From positions 434,001-498,000 of the forward strand of contig BDSI01000038.1 of NCBI GenBank assembly GCA_003117195.1: a stretch of 64,000 bases of DNA, in the 5' to 3' direction. This DNA is from Eudorina sp. 2006-703-Eu-15. Taxonomy: Eukaryota > Chlorophyta > Chlorophyceae > Chlamydomonadales > Volvocaceae. The notes beneath the pieces are model-generated. The model was not told the DNA's origin. It did not search any database and saw only the letters and a program-made list of their open reading frames with translations. Positions 1-24,707 of the stretch are shown piece by piece; positions within the stretch are counted from its first letter, which is position 1, and each line of letters starts with the position of its first letter. A program made the position numbers and the translations under genes.

Positions 1-409
1 CTTCTCAAACACCAAACACCAGCCCACAGCCCAACCCTTACGGTGGCCACGACTCGGAAAAACCACCACGAAGGAACGGAGCGAACAAAACGGCCGAGAT
101 CCCGCGAGGCGCGAGTGCCTTCCGTACACGAAGATCTGGAGCAAAATCCCCTCGTGCAACGTAAGGATATATCCGAACTGCTATCTAACGCAAGCGGCGC
201 ATAGAAACACGCAACACAAGCATATCGATCGCAGTCAACTGCGCGCCCCAACTCCAGCCCCACATGCATGGCTACCAGTGATCAGGCAAACGAATGCCAA
301 TCAACTAGCACCCATTTCGACACCCCTCCGTAACCGAACCAACGGCCCTTCGGCATCACATTGGACGGCGCTACGACGGTCGAGTTAACAGGGAAAGGGA
401 TCGGGGTGC
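1..409. other. 3' flank of GAPA, no gene seen
   Basis: This lies downstream of the GAPA stop codon (GAPA is on the minus strand), so at least part is probably its 3' UTR. I looked for the volvocine polyadenylation signal UGUAA (TTACA on the plus strand) and found none, so the transcript end is either outside the window or uses a variant signal. No coding region is supported. Confidence 0.5.
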
Positions 410-2319
<1,910 letters not shown>

Positions 2320-4526
2320 TGTGCTATGGGACCCTGGCTTAGAGTACACTGAGAGATGTCTCAGTGCGGCTAAATGTTGCCGACCGCGATAAAGTACGGC
2401 TTATCCCGGCTATTTGGGCCCTTCGAAGAAACCGACGCCGTAGGGCCCTCCGAACTTGGCGACCGTCCGTAAGCGATGGCCACGATGGCACACAGATTCA
2501 TGCGGTCCATCAAGATATTGTTTCTGATGCAATAATAATCATCTGGGTGTGCCACGCGTGCGTGTTCTGCCGCGCGAGAGGTGCAACTTGGTCACGTCTT
2601 AACAGGCTTGATGACCGGAGCGCAAATCTACGCGAATGAACTATATTCTCGTTCTCGGATTGGATTGTTGTATCAAGTTTTGCTCTCGTAATCACTGGAA
2701 CTCGTTGTTTTGTCCTTTATTGCAACCACTCAACTGGAGAAAGATGTTAAATCAAAAGCAGGAATTAATACCTATTCGAAAGCTATGAAATCAGCAGGCA
2801 TTCGCATTGCCGTCAGCTAGCGGAGCACTGGCGCAGCGCGCATGTCATGCGGACCCGTCTTAAGTCGGCGGACTGGCGCATCCTTTACGTCAGCGGATTC
2901 AGGGCGGCTGTTCAGGATATTCATCGTTTGGGGAGTCTGGGTGAGCTATCAGCAGGAACCCACAATGGCTTGTTCTCTGCGTCCGGGGGCTGCACAGTTT
3001 TCCATCAGGATCGGGGACGGCTGCTTCGCAGATAGTGCGCAAAGGAATTGAGTGCAGTCAACCACTTCTGATCGCACGAAGCCGCCAGCTCGCTGGCGAA
3101 CGTGCCTGCGCCTCAACGGCCGTCCGTTGACACCGACTTGGTATTCCCTCTCGCAGCCTCACACTTTGGGGCTCACGGGATCAACTGTCCTTGACATCCG
3201 CTGCTGTTATCAGCCCCGCTGAGAGCGTTGACTGATGGTGGCCCTGGGCAACGTCCGTCCTGGAGCTGTAGTGACACTAGGGTTAGGGGTTTGGGGCCGT
3301 GACAGAGAACCTTCTCTCCCCAGATTCCCTAACACATGCGCTCGCGTCCTTGCAGTTGGGTCAGCCCTGCCCCGTGGGGTTCAGTATTCTCGATGTGTCC
3401 AGATACGACCCATCCCCATCCCCATCCCCATCTTGTAACATCACGACCAAACATCACGTCATGGAAGGATCAAGTGGCTGGCCAGTTGACCGCATTCAGT
3501 GACGGGCGGTTTTGTTGTACGGTACATGACAGGACTCCGTTGTGCAGTTGGAGTTGCAGGGATCGTGTCTCTTCATTTCCGCCGTACACTACACCTTGCC
3601 TCTCGGCGTCTCTCGACACCATCATCGTACCCTGTCCGCAGTGCCGTACGGACACCGATCCGTCGGGGGGTGGGTGAGGGAGGGGGGAGGGGCTGCAGGG
3701 GCCTCCCGCAGTCGCTGTCGCTCGTCGATGCCCCCTCATGGCAACCCCCTCATCCGTCACACCCATCCGCCCATCGCTCCCCCGTTGCGAGGGTGGACTC
3801 CGACGGGTGGGGGGAGGAAGGGAGGGAGCGGGACGGGGAGGGGAGGGGAGGTGGGAGCAGCTCTCCCCACCGGCCCCACCGGGCCCCTGATGGCGAGACG
3901 GCTGCCAAGAGTCACCGCCTTCCCCCACTCCCACCCACCCCCACCCCGGGGCACACAGCGCACAGGCGCACCCTGCTAACACCGCCCCCCCCCGCACATC
4001 GCCTTTCCGTCCCTTCATCCGATCACCCCTGCAGCCCCTCCTGTGCCTTCGTCTCCCGCTGCCTTCGCCTCCCGCAGCCCGGTGTGGTGGTGCCGTACCA
4101 GGCGGCGGTCGCCCCAGCCATGCATCACAGCTCATGTGCAGCCGCCGGTGCTCGCAAAGGTCGGCCCACACACCCGACCCGACCCGGGAGAGGTTACCCC
4201 CCCGGACGGGGGCTGACCGCCGCCTGCGCTGGCCTTGCCCCTGCCTGGCTACGGCCTGGCCTGGCCCCGGAACCAAACAGCGGCCGCTGAACTCCCCCGC
4301 CCCCAGGGACCACCGCGCAGTGGGCCACCCCGTGCGCGCGCACTTCTGACCCCGCTAGCTGCGGGAGCAGGCGGGCACACCAGCCGGCCGGCTGGCCTTG
4401 CTTGCCCCCTCCTGCCACCTCATGTCGCCCGCGCCAAGCCAACCGCGCGCCGTACCCTGCATCTCCGCTCTCCCCCCCCTTTTTGTCCTCCGGGCCCTCC
4501 GGGCCCTCAGCGAGGCGACGAACCCA

Positions 4527-5283
4527 CACGATACACACGTGCCACCCCCTCCTGCCACACGATACACACGTGCCACACGATACACACGTGCCTGCCACAC
4601 GATACACACGTGCCACCCCTCCTGCCACACGATACACACGTGCCACCCCCTCCTGCCACACGATACACACGTGCCACCCCCTCCTGCCACACGATACACA
4701 CGTGCCACCCCCTCCTGCCACACGATACACACGTGCCACCCCCTCCTGCCACGATACACACGTGCCATACACACGTGCCACACGATACACACGTGCCACC
4801 CCCTGCCACACGATACACACGTGCCACCCCTCCTGCCACACGATACACACGTGCCACCCCTCCTGCCACACGATACACACGTGCCACCCCTCCTGCCACA
4901 CGATACACACGTGCCACCCCCTCCTGCCACACGATACACACGTGCCACCCCTCCTGCACACGATACACACGTGCATCCTGCCACACGATACACACGTGCC
5001 ACCCCTCCTGCCACACGATACACACGTGCCACCCCCTCCTGCCACACGATACACACGTGCCACCCCCTCCTGCCACACGATACACACGTGCCACCCCCTC
5101 CTGCCACACGATACACACGTGCCACCCCCTCCTGCCACACGATACACACGTGCCACCCCTCCTGCCACACGATACACACGTGCCACCACACGATACACAC
5201 GTGCCACCCCCTCCTGCCACACGATACACACGTGCCACCCCCTCCTGCCACACGATACACACGTGCCACCCCCTCCTGCCACA
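4527..5283. repeat. 31-bp minisatellite, about 27 copies, containing CACGTG
   Basis: A tandem array with unit length mostly 31 bp, with 30-bp and shorter variants. Every unit carries the core GATACACACGTGCCA, and units are joined by a CCCCCTCCTGCC linker of variable C count. I counted about 27 occurrences of GATACACACGTG plus one degenerate copy near 4765. Copies are nearly identical, which implies recent expansion or homogenisation. The array starts about 370 bp past the CAS stop codon. All six frames are open over long stretches because of the repeat (for example a recurring WHVCIVWQEG on the minus strand); these are not genes. Confidence 0.95.
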
Positions 5284-5342
5284 TCAGCCGTGGAACCCAA
5301 GTCCGCATCCAGCGCTTTCCAACCGGCGCATCGCCCCCCTAG

Positions 5343-5364
5343 ACCCTAAACCCTAAACCCTAGA
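5343..5364 (+). repeat. Short telomere-like CCCTAAA stretch
   Basis: Three consecutive CCCTAAA/CCCTAGA units follow the minisatellite. This resembles the plant telomere heptamer rather than the TTTTAGGG octamer known from Chlamydomonas. It is too short to be more than an interstitial fragment or chance in C-rich DNA. Confidence 0.4.
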
Positions 5365-5655
5365 CCCAACGCTACGTCACCCCCTTACCCACCCACCCGC
5401 ATCGCCCCGCCCGGTCGGAGGCGCCCCGAGTCGCCTGTGCCGTACCCGAGGCGACACGCGGCCCGGTTCCAAACACTCCAGGGTGGGCTCTCCACGGCAC
5501 CACCGACCCGTGGGATTGCGATCACGCTGCCCGCATGCCCTACCAGCCCCTGCAACGATGACATGCCGTACACGGCCGTACAAGCAGCCCCTCCCGTCGC
5601 CCCCGGTTCTCGCCCCAGCGGGCCCCCCCCCTGCGCTCCAGGCTCTCCCCGCCTC

Positions 5656-16243
<10,588 letters not shown>

Positions 16244-17691
16244 GGCGAACGCGTTGCTCGTGAGAACGTGCGAAGTCCAGGCGTGCACTAAGCAGCCAGA
16301 AAGCTCTTTACCAGCGTCCGACGTCTAAGGAAAGCAGATGTAACTGGTTTTCATTTGTGCAAAATTTCTTTGGACAAGGGCACTCTTTAGCGCAAGTGTA
16401 ACCGTTACAGACTGTTGAAGTCGTCACGTTTGTCTGTAAGGAAGCTCACTTGCGCTGTTATTGTTATGAAGCGCACATAGCGAAGCGAATGTCTATCATG
16501 CTTTCCATGCGGCTTCCAGCAGGTTTTATTGCCGTACGACAGGTGTAGCCATTGTCCGGCGTAATAAATCAATGGTGCAGAGCTTCAGAACAGGACAACA
16601 AGCCTTACGGATACCTCCATTATCAAAAGGTAGCCGGAGCTGTCGGTTTTGCGTTGCCCTCCTGATGTGGACGAGGTATCGCTGCCCGGAAACCGCACTT
16701 CCTCGGGCAGCCCAGAGGCAACCCTTCCGCAGGACGTCCACTGACAGGAGGCAATGCCGTCGAATCCATGAGCGCGGTTACATCCATGAGCGCGGCTACT
16801 TTTGTTGTCCAGAATCGCTTGTTTCTCGCTCGGGTAAAGCGCCGCGGGTGTGACGTCGGCCGCACGTGGCCCCACCATGCTGCATCCGGCTGCATCACTG
16901 ATCATCCTGTCACCGGTGACCTGCCCTGTGTCACCTCCTGTCTTCTACTCCACTCGACCTCAGAGGGCCGTCGTGGGCGCGTCACCGACCGTCTCGTCCC
17001 CCCTGGGGGCCACCAGGTGCTGCGCGAGGCGGTGTCGTGTCGTGTCCTGGAGTGTAGGCCCCCGCGTCGTACGCGTAACAGTACGCTCCCCCGAACCACC
17101 TGCCCCCGCCCCAGTGCCCCTCCCCCGCACACCTCGGAGCGTTCAGTGCCCCTCCCCCGCTCTCTGCCCTGCCCTGTTCTGGGTGGGCCACCCTCGCAGC
17201 ACTCCCGCACCCGCGGTCCCTGTCCCGGCGGCAAAGCTGGGCCGCCAACAACCCCCCCGCACCCGCAACCCGCGAAATCGCGCTTCACCTCACCTCGCCC
17301 CCTCCTCTTCTCCACCCGTAAAGCCCGCATCCTCCATCAGCTGTCCTGGTCCTGGGGCAGCTGAGTCCTCCGGCCCCCTGTCCCTCCTCTGTCCCTTTGT
17401 CCCCTCTTCCACTTCCCCTGGCCGCACCTCCATCCCGACTGCCCTCCTCCGGCCCCCACCCGTGCAACCAGGCCGCCCGCCCCCCTATTGCGGGTCGCCG
17501 CTCGGGGACACTCCCATCGCGACTAGGTCCGCCAGCCGCCGCCGCCGCCGCAGCCGCGAAACGACACTCACCCCGCCCTCCACCACCTCGACCCCCGCCC
17601 CCGCCCCCGCCTGCCCTGGGTTGCTGGAGCGGGTAGCGGGGTACGTCCTCCCCCCGGTCCTATCCAGCGGGGTCACATCGCCCCCACCCCC

Positions 17692-17722
17692 CAATATGTC
17701 TACCGCAAGTTCCTATACCGCC
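17692..17722 (+). repeat. R2 dispersed repeat, diverged copy
   Basis: AATATGTCTACC, a short diverged stretch, then TTCCTATACC, 3' of the coiled-coil gene and about 60 bp from an R1 copy. Confidence 0.5.
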
Positions 17723-17773
17723 CCCCCGGGCAGCCAGCAGCCCCAGCCTCCCGGGTCACGTTTCTGCCCCTCA

Positions 17774-17801
17774 AGTCAATAAACACAGCGAAACCGCAAC
17801 A
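17774..17801 (+). repeat. R1 dispersed repeat, copy 3
   Basis: The R1 core with one change (AAACACAGCG), lying directly after the stop codon of the minus-strand coiled-coil gene, probably in its 3' UTR. Confidence 0.75.
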
Positions 17802-17809
17802 GCCCGCCC

Positions 17810-20800
17810 TCACCGGGCGCGGCGCGCCGCCACCGCCAGCGACTCCTCCATCTGCGCGATCTCGTCATCTAGACTCTGCATGTCACGACGGAGCGCCGCC
17901 AGCCGGCTCCCGCCGCCGCCGCCGCCGCCGCCCCCGTCCCCCGGGCCCTGACGCAGCAGCGCTGCCCCCCGCTGCCTGAGCCCGCCCCCGCCGCCCTCCC
18001 CTCGCAGCCCCCCCGGTCCTGCACCGCCACCCCCGGGCCCGTCGCCGCCGCCGCCGCCGCCGTGCAACGCGTGATGCATCAGCCCCTCGCCAGCCACCAT
18101 CCGACGTCCGGGCCCGACCCTGTCAGCGGCGCTGTGAGCCTGACCCACATGAGGGGCCCCGTGGATATGAACATGGACGTCCCCGCGGCAACCCCCCGCC
18201 GCCGCCGCCGCCGCTGACGGCGCCAGAGATCCAGCCTCCTGATGGCCAGCTGCGGCGCCCCGCGCCCCTCCGAGCTCCCCCGCCGCCGCCGCCAACGCCC
18301 GCGACGGCTGCGACCTGCCCGGCCCGCCGCCGCCGTCGGCCCGAGCTGCCAGGCTGGGGATGGCGGCGGCGGCGGCGCTGCCGCCGCCCACAATAGGTGG
18401 CTGCACGCCGCGTATGGAGGGCGCCGTCGCGTCCGCCCCGCTGTTGCCGCCTCCGAAACCCCTCAGCCGTTGGAGCGGCGGGGCCTGCCCTAGAAGCGCC
18501 GTCAGGTCCGCGAGCGCTTGCTGCTGCCGTACTGCGGCGGAGTGCTGCGGCTGCAGGGGCTGCTGCTGCTGCAAGGTCCCATGAGGCTGTAGCTTTGATT
18601 GGGTCGGGTGTAACTGAAATCCGCGCTGTGGCTGTAGCTGCAGCTGTTGCTGCTGCGCAGGTGCCAGGAACGCCGCCGGGACGCTACTGCTGCTGCTGTT
18701 GGCGGCAGTAGCACCGGCCGCAGCAGCTGCCGCCATCCAGGATGACGCCGTGCCAGCTGGCGCGCCGCCCGGCGGAGGTGGAATGATGGCGGCGGCCGCC
18801 GCCAGCGCCGACCCGATCGCCGCGCTCGCGCTGTGGTACGGCGCCAGCGCCGCCGCCAACGTCGGGTCCAGCGAGCTGCCGCCCCCTGCCGGTGGCGGCG
18901 GCGGCGCCGCCGCCGAGAGCAGGGGCATGCTCCGTGTCATCGCCAGGCTTGTCGGGGCCGCCGGCAGGCGCTCCGCTGCTGCCACCGACGCGGCGGAGGC
19001 GGCGGCCAGTGCTGCCGCCTGCGAGTACGACATCGCGGGGAGCCCCGCTGTCGCCGCTGCCGCGCCCGGGCCGGGGGGCCGCGAGATGAGGGACAGCGCG
19101 CTGCGGATGTCTGCGCCCTGCTCCAGGATGCTGGCCTGCGGGTGAACGGCATGCAGTTGGCAGTTGACGGGTATGCGTCGGCGGTTGACGGTTATGCACG
19201 CGGGTGTGCGGGGGCCGGGCCTTAGGCCGGGTCAGGTTCGCCAGATGGGGTGATGCACTCATGCTGAGTGTGGACTGACGTGGGCGGACCTGGCGCGAAG
19301 TTGGAAAAGCAGGCGGGGGTGCGCGGGGTGGTGTAGGGCAGCATCCGCGAGGTCTGGCGGGGACGACGAGGACTGGCGGGGACGACGAGGTCTGGCGGGG
19401 ACGACGAGGTCCCGCAACGGATGGGCCTCCCACGCAGGGACCCCCACGCAGCCAGCCATCTAGCCATCCAGCAATTGCCACAGACTGTGCGCCTGGGGTG
19501 GTCGATCCTTTCCGCCGCGCCAGCCCCCCCAACCCCCCGCACCCACCCTGGCCGCCCGCAGCTCCTCCTCCCTCTGCTGCAGCAGCGCCTCCAGCCCCCG
19601 CCGCTCCTCCGCCAGCTGCACAACCTGCTGCTGCGCCGCCCCCAGCTGCTGGGTCAGGCTGGACACCTGCAGCCGTGATCCAGGGAGGCCAGCGGGGGTC
19701 TGTTGGTCTGTTGGATTACATATCTGGGTTGGTCTAGAGTTCCTTCATCTCCTCTGTAGCTGTCTGTAGGATCCTCAGTCTCTCTCGCCTCTCTCTTGCC
19801 TTGCCCTGCCTTGCCCCTGCCGTGCCCCTGCCTTGCCCTGCCGTGACCCTGCCCTGCCTTGCCTTGCCCTGCCCCTGCCCTGCCGCTCCGCACCTCTCCC
19901 TCCAGCTCCACCCTCCGTGCCGTCAGCTCCGCCACCAGGCTCAGGCTGCTGTCCTCCTGCTCCCGAACCGAGCTCACCAGCGCCGCCTGCAGCTGGTCCT
20001 GCTGCTGCAGCCTGCAGGGGGGCAGGGGGGAAGGGGGCACGGGGAGAGAGAGCACAAACAAGGGGGCGAGGACGGGGGTCGAAGCGGGAGCGCGGAAGAG
20101 GGTCGAAGCGCGGCGTGTGTTCGCGCGCGCGCGTTCTCGCGCGCGAGCGGCGTGAAAGGAAAGGACTCACTGACGGCCGCTGCCGGGATGTGTCCGGGGC
20201 CGGAACGACGCGACCTTACGTGACGTGGGCCCCTCAGGGTGGCCAAGGTCAGCTGGACCGATCCGCAGGAACCCCGAACAGCAGACTCCTGCGCGCCTCG
20301 TGAGGGCTTCCCCGGGCACTTGAGCTCCAGGGGCCCCGCAACGGCGGCTGTCAGGCCCCAGGGGGCCCGCAAGGTCAGACAGCAGCTCGCGCTGTCTGCG
20401 ACGCGCCACCACCGACGGGGCGGCGGCAAAGCAGTCCCGCGGCCACTCGTCGTCTCAGTTGTAACCCTGTACGGAAGGTATCCAACCCCGTCATCCTCCC
20501 TCCCTTTCGTGTCCTTCCCCACCTCCGTCGCGCCTCCTGCAGCGCCTCGCTGGCGGCCTGCTGCTCCCTGCTCGCCGCCGCGGCCGCCGCGTTCAGGTGC
20601 GCCACCTCGGCCCGCAGCCGCACCAGCTCCGCCTGCGCCTCCCGCAGCGCGTGCTGCAGCTGCAGCGCGGTCGCGCTGCCCGCAGCTGCGACGGCAGGGG
20701 GAGGTGGAGACCACGGGACATACCGGAAATGAGTAGGCAACGACGACTTGCGCTGACTGCCGGAGCAAAGGCCCGGGGCCGACCGGGGGACGGAGCGCAC

Positions 20801-22754
20801 GTGACTGTCCGAGGCGGGCGCACACAGCCCGTGCACGGGATGTTCAATTAGTATATGCTCCGCTCCCGGACACGCCCCCGTTGATAGGGGTTCATGGGAA
20901 AGCGGTTTCGGAGCGCGGTCTCCCGCCTGCCGGGACGGGTGCCTGCACCCGCACCCGCACACCCATCGAAACTCGCTAACGACACAGAGTCGCTCGCGCA
21001 CGAGCCACACACAGCCACGGGTCGGGTCGGGCGGGTTTCTCCGCCCCCCCCCCCCCGCCCTTTTCCCGCCCCGGCCCGGCGCTTCCTCCCTGCCGCCGCC
21101 TCACCCGCCGCCCGGTCCTCCAGCGCCCGCATCTCCTCCTGCAGCCGCACCACCTCCTCCCGGAGCGCCTCCCTCTCCGGGTCCTCCATCCCGCCTCCGC
21201 CATCGCCGCCGCGGCCGCCAGCGCCGGCGGCCTCGCCGCCCGCCCGCCCCGACCCAAATGCGCCGGGCAACGGCAACGCGGGCGCCGACACGGACGCCGC
21301 TGCCCCACCACCGGGCCCTTCGAAACCGTCCATGCCGCGCCCCCCGCTGCCGGCCGCTACCCCGACCTCGCCGCCGCCGCCCGCCCCAACGTCGTCGCCG
21401 TCGCCGCCTGCCAGCAGCGCCGCCAGCTGCTCCACATGCGACTGCGCCACGGCCAGGAGCTGCTGCGCGCGAGCTGCCGCGGCAGGGGGCAGCCCGATGG
21501 GACCCGCGCCGGCGGCCGTGGTCACCGTTGCGAGGTCAGACGGAGGAGCGCCGGTGGCGGTGTTACCCCCTGCGCCGCCTCCGCCACCGCCACCGGCAGC
21601 GCCCGCCAGCAGCTGCCGGAGCTGCTGCTGCGCCTCATGGACCATTTGGATCTGTACAGGGGATAGGGTTTCGGGGCTCAAATGGGTTTCGGGGCTGCAT
21701 TGGGTTTCGGAGCCGGGAGAAACACCTTCGATGCGACTGGGGAGGCGTCGACACGGTTACGCGACGCCACAGCTGCGGTCCGTGTCACATCTTCGTTGGC
21801 TCGAGGCGCCTCGCCGCACGCCTGTGATGACCACATCCCCCGCATCCCGTGTGCAGCGTTTCCCGCCTGATACTCTTTCCGATTACCGGAACGTGCCGCA
21901 TATCGTTTGCGGTTAGTAACGGAACCCGCCCGGGCCGTACACATATGGTTTGAGGTGGGTCACCCCGCGGCGGTGATGGGTGGAAGCCCACCTGGTGGAA
22001 GCCCTGCCGCGCCCGGGCCGCCACCGCCTCCTCCACCGACGCCAGCCCCTCCCGCAGGCTCCGCAGCGCCCGACGGTCGCGCTCCGCCGCCACCCGGGCC
22101 GCCTCGTGCAGCGCGTCGAGCTCCGAAGCCAACTTGCGGTTGCTGTACGCCAGCTCCTGCGCGCGCGCGTCGCTGGCGCGGCGCGCCTCCTCGTTCTCCT
22201 TGGCCTGCGGGCACCCAGGGGGGTTTCAGGGCGGGTTACCGCATGGGGAGGTGCGGGTCAGGGGGCCGGGGGGAGATGTCTCTGCGCGTGCGCGGACGTG
22301 TGCATGCCATACATGCTTGGGTGGAGACCAAAGGTGCTGTGGGTTGATGTGCCACTGGGTGCGCCACTTGAGGCGGTGGACCAGGAGATGGAAAAGAGTG
22401 TTAGGCGGGTTGGACTGGCAACGACCCGCTTGTCCGCGCGCTGTTGGGTGCTTCGATTGCGGTGTTGCAGCACCGGCGGGTGTGGGTGTTGGGCACATGG
22501 CGGCTGCTTCAGGGCTATAGACGCCGGCGGGTGTGGGGCCCGTGACGGCTGCGACAGGGACTGGTCAGGTGACGGGGCTGGGCCGCCACCCGTTCCAGAC
22601 GCGGCCAGGTGTTGCGCACCTGCGCTACGGCCCGCTCCCGCTTCTTGGTCTCGCGGCGGAGGTCCTCCCGCAGCGTCCCCACCTCCCGTGTGAGCGCCCG
22701 CACGCGCGCTTCCGCATCGCGGAGGGGGTCCGGCCGCTTGGGGCTGCACGCCAT
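17810..22754 (-). CDS. Coiled-coil protein of unknown function (873 aa)
   Basis: Not recognised. Exons: 22754-22620, 22204-21992, 21651-21105, 20685-20523, 20011-19894, 19666-19547, 19135-17810; they join in phase to 873 residues. The N-terminal ~120 residues are charged heptad-like sequence (MACSPKRPDPLRDAEARV start; REVGTLREDLRRETKKRE). A Gly/Ala/Ser-rich spacer follows, then more coiled coil spread over exons 3 to 6 (REALREEVVRLQEEMRALED; TQQLGAAQQQVVQLAEERRG). The last exon is mostly low-complexity Ala/Pro/Gln/Gly and ends in a short charged helix (LRRDMQSLDDEIAQMEESLA). No catalytic motif, signal peptide or membrane segment is seen. The start is the first Met of an exon with no plausible upstream coding in phase. 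It is divergent from TAF7, with 590 bp between the starts. A scaffold, ciliary or centrosomal role is only a guess from composition. Confidence 0.7.
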
Positions 22755-23344
22755 CCCGGTTGCGCTGCAGCCCTCAGTCTAAGGATAAGATCAAGTTGGT
22801 CGGTGGTTCTGGAAAGCGGGAGCGTGTGCCCTCCGCTGTGCGGCCGGCCCGTCGCTGCCGCAATTGTGCGCTGCCTCCGACGGGACCTGAGCGCGCCTGT
22901 GGCACACCGCCCATAGTTCTGCTACGACGTCACCATATGAGCGCAGGATGATGTAGCCAGCAACAGAAAAAGGGTTACGAGCTGTTGAACAGGTTGAACA
23001 GTCCCGTGCACAACTGATTGCTGTTGAGAACCTGCTGATTTATTATAGTTATCAGATTCCTTGAACTGTTGTCCAATGTGGCAAGCTGCGCCCTGGCTGT
23101 CACGATGGGTTAAACGTAAAGTCAACTGTTTCGCGGATCAAACTCAGGAGAGTGGGCTCCCTAAATACAAATGCTGTTACGAACACATACTAAGCAAATT
23201 GTATACCTGTTGCATACGATAACTGAAAGTGTTAAAGCCAGTGGCTGTACAGGCGAATGGATGCACACTGCACCAGTTTCAAGTATGATAATGCAATAGG
23301 GACTGTGATGCACTATATCTTGATGTACTAGTGTATTCAGTGTG
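22755..23344. promoter_or_regulatory. Divergent intergenic region (coiled-coil gene / TAF7)
   Basis: 590 bp between two start codons on opposite strands, so it should contain both promoters and 5' UTRs. It is clearly more AT-rich than the flanking coding DNA, especially 22950-23340. I cannot point to a specific TATA box or factor site. Confidence 0.6.
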
Positions 23345-24707
23345 ATGGCAGAGGGTGCCGGAACCGAAGAGCAGTTCGTCCTGCGTGTCTTGGACGACGC
23401 GCTCGCGGACAAGCTTCACAGGATTCTCCGCGAGGAAATTACTGCTCATGGATTCATAGAACTTACCTTCTCAGGTCTGTGCAACCTTCGCCTCTACCTT
23501 TACTCCTTGTCCCGTGTTGCGGTGCCGCGCCGTGCGTCAAGCGTCATCAACCTTCGGGTTGCATGCAACACGCACGGACCCGTCTGACATCCGGTCATCG
23601 TTGCAAGTGACTTGCACCTTTGGCTCCCGTGTTCGTTCCCTGGCCCTGCGGCGCATCCCGCACGCACAGATAACAACCAGGACGGCACGCTGACAGTTGA
23701 CGGCATGCCGTACCCTGTCAAACTGTTAAACTTGCCCACCGTGGTGGAGGCCTACAAAACGTATGACGATGTCAACATGGTGAAAATAAACGACGTCGGC
23801 CAGGTGCGGCACGCCGACCGCTCGACATCCCCTCCACTGGCACGTTTTGCCCTCCTTTAACCACTTCGGTCTTCACACTTGGCACCTGGGTGCATACCTG
23901 GGGCTTCAGATCAACGCAGCGCAGTGCAACATGCTAAGGCTCATTTGGAACTTGGGATGCGCGTGTCAGATCTTAGAACCCACAGTCCCTAACTACCCGT
24001 TCCCCCGGCGCCGAGACGATGTGCTGTAACTGGAGCGGACCCCAACCCTCCGACGCCCGACCCTCCCACCCTCGCACCGCCCGCAGCTGCTGCTGGTGGG
24101 GCCGCCGGGCAGCACCCTGCCCGAGGGCCCCGAGAGCATCGACGGAGTCACACCGCCCATGCGCAACGCCCGGCAGAGACACTTCAAGTCACTGCCCAAG
24201 GTGCGGCCGCCGCCATGGCCACCGCCGCCGCCGCCGCCGCCACGGCCACGGCCGCCGCCGCCACGGCTGGCTAGCAAGCCGCGTGCGGCACCCCATCACA
24301 TCACATCACATCCTAGCGCACACCCCGGCCCATTCCTTTCCATCCCATGAACCAGGCGGGACTGGGACCCAAACATCCCCCACAGAAATCCCACACCTCT
24401 GAGCCGAACAGACACGCATCCACCAAATCGTCCCGACCAGCCCCTTGGCCGTAAACCCCTGCAGGCACCTGCCCGCCAGGACTCCCCTTTCTGATGTTCA
24501 AGACACCGAAATCGGGCCCCAACCCCTCTCCCCCCGGCCCCGCAGGTGGACCCCGCCGAGGTGACGGCGGTGGAACGGGACCTGCTGGCCCTCCTGAGCG
24601 GCTTCGCGCCCGCGGGGATGGTCATCACGGACACGGAGGAGGAGTTCGTGGTGGACGAGGAGACCGGGGCGGGGTCGTGGCGGCAGGTCAAGGGCAAGGA
24701 ACGGTAG
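23345..24707 (+). CDS. TAF7: Transcription initiation factor TFIID subunit 7
   Basis: A TFIID subunit that binds TAF1 in the RNA polymerase II preinitiation complex. Exons 23345-23474, 23670-23803, 24087-24200, 24546-24707 join in phase to 179 residues. The product is one TAFII55 N-terminal domain: EEQFVLRV near residue 8, then LHRILREE, IELTFS, GTLTVDGMPYPVKLLNLPTV, VEAYKTYDDVNMVKINDVGQ, and the diagnostic GVTPPMRNARQRHFK (human TAF7 has a very similar ITPPM..VRKRRF block). It ends soon after an acidic stretch (TDTEEEFVVDEE), so it is much shorter than animal TAF7 (about 350 residues) and lacks the long C-terminal region; shorter forms are usual outside animals. The ATG at 23345 is the first in frame and directly precedes the conserved EEQF block. 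Confidence 0.93.

Larger units (their letters stand above)
2320..5655. other. Spacer: GAPA 5' flank and CAS 3' flank
   Basis: GAPA and CAS are both on the minus strand, so this 3.3-kb stretch holds the GAPA promoter (adjacent to 2319) and the 3' UTR and flank of CAS (adjacent to 5656). I see no TATA box I can defend. About 2320-3240 is of moderate GC content. From about 3650 it becomes C-rich low-complexity DNA, ending in the minisatellite at 4527-5283 and a telomere-like CCCTAAA stretch. Long open frames here come from repeat composition, not genes. Confidence 0.6.
16244..17809. other. Spacer: CAS promoter side and 3' flank of coiled-coil gene
   Basis: The neighbours are both on the minus strand. 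The part next to 16244 (to about 16900) has lower GC and probably holds the CAS promoter and 5' UTR. From about 17050 the DNA is C-rich and low-complexity, with R2 and R1 copies near 17692 and 17774. I see no coding region and no TATA box I can defend. Confidence 0.5.

Noticed and set aside
4527..5283. CRISPR-like array
   Set aside because: Repeats are directly adjacent with no unique spacers, there are no cas genes, and the DNA is nuclear algal.
4194..5356. Long open frames on both strands with repeated peptides
   Set aside because: They are produced by the roughly 31-bp minisatellite being free of stops in several frames; there is no start or splice logic and no family similarity.
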